DNA of 64,000 nucleotides. It comes from Helichrysum umbraculigerum (taxonomy: Eukaryota > Streptophyta > Magnoliopsida > Asterales > Asteraceae). Position 1 is the stretch's first letter. Each line of letters starts with the position of its first letter. A model generated the notes under the pieces. That model did not search any database. It was given only the letters and a program-made list of their open reading frames with translations, and was not told the origin of the DNA. Below, piece after piece: positions 58,111-64,000 of the stretch. The position numbers and the translations under genes are program-made. The DNA is taken from positions 92,567,277-92,631,276 of the forward strand of contig CATIUR010000005.1 in assembly GCA_949592205.1 (NCBI GenBank), written 5' to 3'.

Positions 58111-58602
58111 ATGGCAAACACACCACCCAATTCATCGCGCTCTCAATCCGGGTTGGAGAACCCGAGGGTAGCCAGGAGGAACGCCAGGTTGCCTCGAGCT
58201 GGCCCGTACCCAACCCACTTCACCTTGCCGACCTTAGCAGCTAGGGTGAACCAACACGAGCAACGACTTCGCACCATGGATGTCGTGTTGCAGGAAACAA
58301 ACGAAAACTGGAGACTTACATCACTCGAGCGCATCGAACAAGTCTCTGAGGATCACGAAACCACCGTTAACAACATGGAGGTTCTTCGCAACAAGATAGT
58401 GGAGATAAGCATGGGAACCGCCCTTTTGCAGCAAAGACTAGAAGAATGTGACCAACGCTCACGGGAATCAGAGGAGTATGTTCGTAGTTTAGTGCAACGA
58501 CTGGTCCTGGCAGAAGATAACGCCCGACAAGCCAGCAGACTTGCAAATACTGTGGACCGTCTCATTGAAATGATGGAGCAGATTAATCTACGTCGGGACT
58601 AG
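58111..58602 (+). CDS. ORF0: coiled-coil accessory protein upstream of gag (E4)
   Basis: 163 codons, intact, 316 bp after the primer-binding site and 280 bp before the gag ATG. The N-terminus MANTPPNSSRS is identical to ORF0 of E3. The basic Arg/Pro region that follows is shared in character, not in detail. The middle differs in sequence but keeps a heptad-like charged pattern. The last 55 residues are strongly conserved (RLEEC.QRS.E.E, LVQRL.L.EDNARQA, MEQINL). The start ATG lies in AGAAATGGC, a good plant context. Conservation at both ends with a divergent coiled-coil middle suggests a real protein with terminal functional segments. Role unknown; no enzyme, zinc-binding or membrane motif. 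How ribosomes then reach gag (leaky scanning, re-initiation or splicing) is not evident from the sequence. Confidence 0.82.
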   Translation: MANTPPNSSRSQSGLENPRVARRNARLPRAGPYPTHFTLPTLAARVNQHEQRLRTMDVVLQETNENWRLTSLERIEQVSEDHETTVNNMEVLRNKIVEISMGTALLQQRLEECDQRSRESEEYVRSLVQRLVLAEDNARQASRLANTVDRLIEMMEQINLRRD

Positions 58603-58882
58603 TGTAGTCCTTGTCTTGTAATCTATCCTATAATCTAGTAACTATCTAGGTGCTACTCTATAATTCGGTCGGATGTAACAATTCCCGACACCTTTTGTAA
58701 TACATCCGTGAGATGTAACTTTTGAACTCATATTATCTATCAAATATTCTTACTGCTCCAACTTATATTAACTGCCATTTTCATGTTGATGTTGTGTATA
58801 ACCGCTTTTATATATAAACATCTGTGATGAATACAACTTCTTACAAATTCTCATGTATCTTTATTTCTCTTATTGAAGAAAC

Positions 58883-61800
58883 ATGCCGCCAAAGACTAGA
58901 CCATACACCGATGCTCAGCTTACGTCACTCATCACTCAAGCTGTGACTGAAGCCCTGGCTCGAAATTCTACACCCAACTCCGTGAGAAACAGCGATTCCG
59001 CTGAAACCACTGTCGCCAAACCTTGTTCCTACAAGGACTTTCAGAACTGCAAACCCTTGAGCTTCAAGGGGACCGAAGGAGCCATCGGACTTATCAGATG
59101 GTTCGAAAAGATGGAATCCATTTTCCGCATCAGCAAATGTGCGGAGGACGACAAGGTCAAATTCTCCACCTGCACCCTTGAAGATGGTGCCCTCTCGTGG
59201 TGGAATTCCTATACCCAGTCCGTGGGTATTGACACCGCTTATCTACTCCCTTGGGAGGATCTGAAGAAAATGCTCACTGATGAGTATTGCCCGGCCGAAC
59301 AACTTCACAAGCTGGATGAAGAGTTCTGGAACTTAAAAGTGCAAGGAACTGATATCGTTGGATACACCACTAGATTCCAACAACTCACCATCCTTCGCCC
59401 AGCTATGGCAAGTACTGAACCCGAAAAGATCAAGAAATACATCTGCGGCCTCCCGGAACCCGTCCGGGGAAATGTCGCCTCATCAAACCAAAACACCCTT
59501 CATGGCGCCATCCGATTGGCCCATGAACTTTTAGCCATGAACGAGGACCCAGAACCACCCACTCCATCCTCCAACAGCAACAAAAGAAGATGGTCCGACA
59601 ACAACAACAACCACCAAAACAAGAAACCCTAAACCATTAAAGCCTACACCTCCGGTTCTGATGACAAGGGAGCATACAAGGGAACCAAACCCTATTGCTC
59701 AAAGTGCCAATGACACTACCATGGTTCGTGTCCCTGTAGCAAGTGTAAGGGATTTGGACACTTGGCTAAAGATTGTAGATCAAACACCACTGGCACCAAT
59801 ACCTCCGCACCAAAGACCTGTTATGAGTGCAACGGTACTGGGCATTTCAGAAAAGATTGCCCGAATCCGAAGAACAACAACAACAACAAGAATAACAACA
59901 ATGCTCGAGGAAGAGCTTTTGTGCTGAAATCTGGGGAAGCCCGTCAAGACCCGAATGTGGTCACGGGTACGTTTCTTCTCAACAACTTAACTGTTTCTGT
60001 ATTATTTGATACTGGTGCTGATAAGAGCTTTATTTCTGAAGAGTTTTATCCACTACTTGACACTGCACCTATTGCCTTAGATTCTAAGTACACAGTAGAA
60101 TTGGCAAACGGAAAACTTATTGAGGCCGACAGTGTGATACCTAATTGCACTTTAAACTTAGCTAATGAGCTCTTTTCCATTGACTTGATACCCGTCGAAA
60201 TAGGCAGCTTTGACATCATCGTCGGTATGGATTGGTTATCCAGGCACCGAGCCGAAATCGTTTGTTTCGAGAAAATCGTCCGCATCCCTCTCGTCACCGG
60301 TGGAACTTTAGTCATACAAGGGGAGACCGGTGGGACGAGCCTAAACATCATTTCTTGCATGAAAACCCGAAAATACTTGAGGAAAGGATACCAGGCAATC
60401 CTCGCACATGTTATGGAGAAAAAGTCGGAGGAGAAACGACTTGAGGATGTGCCTATTGTTCGAGATTTCCCCGAAGTCTTTCCTGAAGACTTGCCTGGGC
60501 TTCCGCCACCTAGACAAGTCGAATTTTCTATTGATCTTGTGCCCGGTGCAGCACCCGTGGCACGAGCACCTTACCGATTAGCACCATCCGAACTTCAGGA
60601 GTTGTCTACTCAGTTACAGGAACTCCTGGACAAAGGGTTTATTCGACCAAGTTCCTCGCCTTGGGGAGCTCCGGTCCTATTCGTGAAAAAGAAAGACGGT
60701 TCCTTTCGTATGTGCATCGACTATCGTGAACTCAACAAACTAACAGTCAAGAACCGTTACCCATTACCTCGCATCGATGACCTGTTCGACCAACTCCAGG
60801 GGTCGAGTTTCTACTCAAAGATCGATCTACGGTCAGGTTATCACCAACTCCGAGTTCGTGACGATGACATTCCTAAAACTGCTTTCCGAACTCGCTACGG
60901 GCATTATGAATTCCAAGTGATGCCATTCGGCTTAACCAACGCACCGGCTGTATTCATGGACCTTATGAATCGGGTGTGCAAACCTTACCTTGACAAGTTT
61001 GTTATTGTTTTCATCGATGACATCCTGATTTACTCGCGCACTGAACAAGAACACTTGCAACACCTGAAAACCATCCTAGAGCTGCTCAAACACGAAGAGT
61101 TATACGCCAAATTCTCTAAGTGTGAGTTCTGGATGCAAACCGTTCAATTCCTTGGACACGTCATTGACAATCAAGGGATTCATGTCGATCCTTCAAAAAT
61201 CGAGGCTATCAAGTGTTGGCAAGCACCTACTACACCGACCGAAGTACGCCAATTCTTAGGACTCGTCGGATACTACAGGCGGTTCATTGAGAATTTTTCG
61301 AAAATAGCCCTACCTCTCACTGCACTGACTCAAAAAGAAAAGAAGTTCGATTGGACTGACAAACAGGAGTCAGCTTTTCAGCTACTAAAACAGAAACTCT
61401 ACAGTGCACCTATCTTATCTTTACCCGAAGGCAACGATGACTTCGTGGTATACTGTGATGCTTCACACCAAGGTCTTGGTTGCGTGTTGATGCAACGAGA
61501 CAAAGTCATCGCTTACGCCTCTCAACAACTCAAGGTCCACGAAAAGAATTACACAACTCATGACCTAGAGTTGGGGGCTGTTGTATTCGCTCTAAAAATC
61601 TGGAGACACTACTTATACGGTACCAGGTGTACAATCTTTACTGACCATAAAAGTCTCCAACATATCTTCGATCAAAAGGATCTCAACATGAGGCAACGTC
61701 GATGGGTCGAGTTGCTTACTGATTACGATTGCGAGATTCGCTATCATCCGGGCAAGGCAAATGTTGTTGCCGATGCCTTAAGCCGAAAAGAACGAGTGAA

Positions 61801-63304
61801 ACCACTTCGAGTTCGAGCTCTCAGTATGACCATTCACAACGACCTCATCAATCAAACTCTCACCGCTCAACTCGAAGCACTCAAACCAGAAAACTTGATA
61901 AACGAGGCCTTGCGGGGCATGGACAAACAATTTGAAACCAAACCTAACGGGGCTAAATACTTCTCGAATCGAATCTGGTTACCAAGTTTTGGGAACCTGC
62001 GAGACTTGGTGATGGATGAAGCTCACAAGTTCAAATACTCTATATACCCCGGTGCCGACAAAATGTATCACGGCATCAAGGAAATGTATTGGTGGCCCAA
62101 CATGAAAGCTGACATTGCAACCTATGTTAGCAAGTGTCTTACTTGTTCCAAAGTTAAAGCTGAACACCAGAAACCTTCCGGTTTGCTACAATAACCCGAA
62201 ATACCACAATGGAAATGGGAGAAGATCACCATGGATTTCATTACTAAACTCCCGAAAACATCTAACGGTTGTGATACCATTTGGGTGATCGTCGACTGAC
62301 TCACTAAATCTGCTCATTTCCTGACTATCAAAGAAACTGACAAGATGGAACGTTTGACACGAATCTACTTGAAAGAGGTTGTGTCAAGACACGGCGTGCC
62401 CATCTCAATCATCTCTGATAGAGATGCTCGATTTACTTCTCACTTCCGGCAATCCTTACAAAAATCTCTCGGTACTCGTTTGGATATGAGTACTGCATAC
62501 CACCCACAAACTGACGGCCAGAGCGAAAGAACTATACAAACACTGGAGGATATGCTACGAGCCTGCGTAGTTGACTTCGGTAAAAACTGGGAAAATCACT
62601 TACCATTGTGCGAATTCTCGTACAACAACAGCTACCACACAAGCATTAAGGCTGCACCCTTCGAGGCACTTTACGGTCGTAAGTGCCGGTCACCTATCTG
62701 TTGGACTGAGGTGGGAGATACACAACTCACCGGTCCAGAAATCATACACGAAACAACTGAAAAGATCTTTGGTATACAAAACCGGCTGAAAGCCGCACGT
62801 GATCGTCAGAAAAGCTATGCTGACGTGAGACGCAAACACCTCGAATTCCAAGTGGGAGATCGAGTGCTTCTGAAAGTGTCGCCTTGGAAAGGCGTCATCC
62901 GTTTTGGCAGACGTGGGAAACTGAATCCCAGGTACATTGGACCATTCGAGATCCTTGAAAGGATTGGTCCAGTGGCTTACCGACTGCAGCTACCTACCGA
63001 ACTCAGTAGCGTGCACCCTATCTTCCACATTTCTAACTTGAAGAAATGTCTGTCTAATGAGACACTGATTATACCCCTCGATAAAATACACATTGACGAC
63101 AAACTACACTTTGTCGAGGAACCCGCGGAAATACTGGACCTTGAGGTCAAACGTTTAAAACAGAGTCGTATTCCCATTGTTAAAGTTCGGTGGAATTCGA
63201 GGCGTGGTCCTGAATTCACTTGGGAACGGGAAGACCAAATGCGACTGAAATACCCACATTTGTTCACAGACTCTACTCCTACCGACACCGCGACTACAAG
63301 CTAA
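58883..63304 (+). pseudogene. E4 gag-pol polyprotein, single frame with four stops
   Basis: 1474 codons in one register with no frameshift. In-frame stops: TAA 59630-59632, TGA 59711-59713, TAA 62192-62194 and TGA 62297-62299. Gag starts MPPKTRPYTDAQL and has the KPCSYKDFQNCKPL core. Knuckles CSKCKGFGHLAKDC and CYECNGTGHFRKDC (about 59735-59860) are followed by a short Asn-rich linker. Protease DTGAD is at 60008-60022. RT keeps SKIDLRSGYH and FIDD (61010-61021). RNase H is at YCDASHQGLG. Integrase has MDFITKLP, SDRDARF and the E of TDGQSER. A chromodomain (63110-63268) ends the protein; such domains direct Tekay elements to particular chromatin. The 62192 stop stands where E3 has CAA, a C-to-T change. 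Two stops flank the knuckles and two the integrase core, so no complete product is possible. Confidence 0.95.
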
Positions 63305-63327
63305 TTTCGGGACGAAATTCTCCTAAC

Positions 63328-63337
63328 AAGGGGAGAA
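63328..63337 (+). other. E4 polypurine tract
   Basis: AAGGGGAGAA directly before the 3' LTR, after the TTTCGGGACGAAATTC pol-end signature (about 63305-63320). Confidence 0.88.
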
Positions 63338-64000
63338 TGTAACACCCGCCAATTTAGGACTTTAACTAGTGCCTAAACTACTTGTAATTACATGTATTTA
63401 GTTTTGTAATATTCTAAATATATGTAACGTTTTGGTGTAATTACATACACGCTTACGCGATTTGATTTAAATCGTGCACTTATGAACCGGACGGGGTCCG
63501 ACATTATATAATACGGACATTGGTGACAAAACTTTTAAATAATGTGGAATTATACAAACAAACACTAATTGCATTCATATATCATGAAAATATATTACAC
63601 ATATTTCGTATCGTTTAAAACACTCCGGACGTGGCGAAAACACGTGTGACGCGCCCAACAAAGGAAAATAATGCAAATTATATTTTTATAACTTATTATG
63701 AAGTATTTTGGTAAAATGCCTCGGTTAAAAATATTACAGATACACTTTAACATATAACAATAAATAACATTTAAACGATCGCGAGACATAACGCAAATTC
63801 GAGGAACAAGTTCACGAGACCGAGACCCAAGTCGGGTCGGACCGAGACCCATGGACCCAACCCGTGATCCACCCTTTTTAAACCCCCACCTCTTTCATTT
63901 ACTCTCATTTTTACCTCACAATTTCACACACTCACACCACAAACTCTCTCAAATCTCTCCCTCTCTTCCTCTTGGTTTCGGCAGCAGCAACACCAAAACA
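63338..64000 (+). repeat. 3' LTR of E4 (first 663 bp)
   Basis: Repeats 55261 onward with about six differences, including a 1-bp insertion near 63846. Cut by the window edge. Confidence 0.95.

Larger units (their letters stand above)
55261..64000 (+). mobile_element. E4: Tekay-type chromovirus (Ty3/gypsy), right end beyond window
   Basis: 5' LTR, primer-binding site, ORF0, single-frame gag-pol, polypurine tract and the first 663 bp of the 3' LTR. The visible LTR parts differ at about six positions (under 1%), so insertion was recent. Its proteins are clearly homologous to those of E3 across the whole length, but the LTRs and Gag are more diverged, so they are separate families of one lineage. 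The left flank is CACAC; the matching right duplication is outside the window. Confidence 0.95.

Overview
This window is nuclear DNA of a flowering plant, most likely a eudicot. It contains nested Ty3/gypsy and Ty1/copia LTR retrotransposons, several families of small inverted-repeat DNA transposons and a Helitron end. It has only one recognisable host gene: a three-exon RIN4/NOI-family gene with GT-AG introns. I cannot name the species.

Layout. (1) 1-18780 is a nest. The outer element is an old Ty3/gypsy element of probable Athila/Tat type: internal remnants at 3254-7507 and 15904-16214, and a 3' LTR at 16215-18780. Two related non-coding elements sit in it. E1 enters from the left edge and ends with its LTR at 1169-3253. 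E2 (7508-15898) is complete, has 2243-bp LTRs with no mismatch seen and 5-bp target duplications TTTTG. (2) 18781-25909 has no recognisable gene; it holds a hAT-like MITE, a TA/TG microsatellite and a Helitron 3' terminus. (3) 25915-31026 is a decayed minus-strand Ty1/copia element with target duplication TCGGA. A non-autonomous hAT element (31264-31835, target duplication GTCTTTGC) follows it. (4) 32120-45500 is E3, a minus-strand Tekay-type chromovirus (target duplication AAAGG) that landed in a Stowaway-like MITE. Its 5' LTR is split by solo LTR S1 (41967-44795, target duplication CTTAC). (5) 45501-48331 is a cluster of small DNA transposons upstream of the gene. (6) 48579-50854 is the RIN4/NOI-like gene, with a Mutator-like MITE in its second intron. 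(7) 51755-54493 is solo LTR S2 (target duplication CCTTT). (8) 54771-55260 is the start of another LTR, interrupted by E4 (55261 to beyond 64000), a plus-strand Tekay-type chromovirus.

How the parts work together. E3 and E4 each carried a single gag-pol frame (zinc knuckles, protease, reverse transcriptase, RNase H, integrase, chromodomain), and each is now broken by four in-frame stops. Both also carry an intact 163-170 codon coiled-coil frame between the primer-binding site and gag, called ORF0 here. E1 and E2 have the same primer-binding site and LTR end pattern but no coding capacity, so they would depend on proteins from coding relatives.

The two most unusual signals are the conserved ORF0 and an LTR architecture. 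In six different gypsy sequences a family-specific array of short, mostly self-complementary motifs occupies a comparable position, next to one of two conserved blocks.
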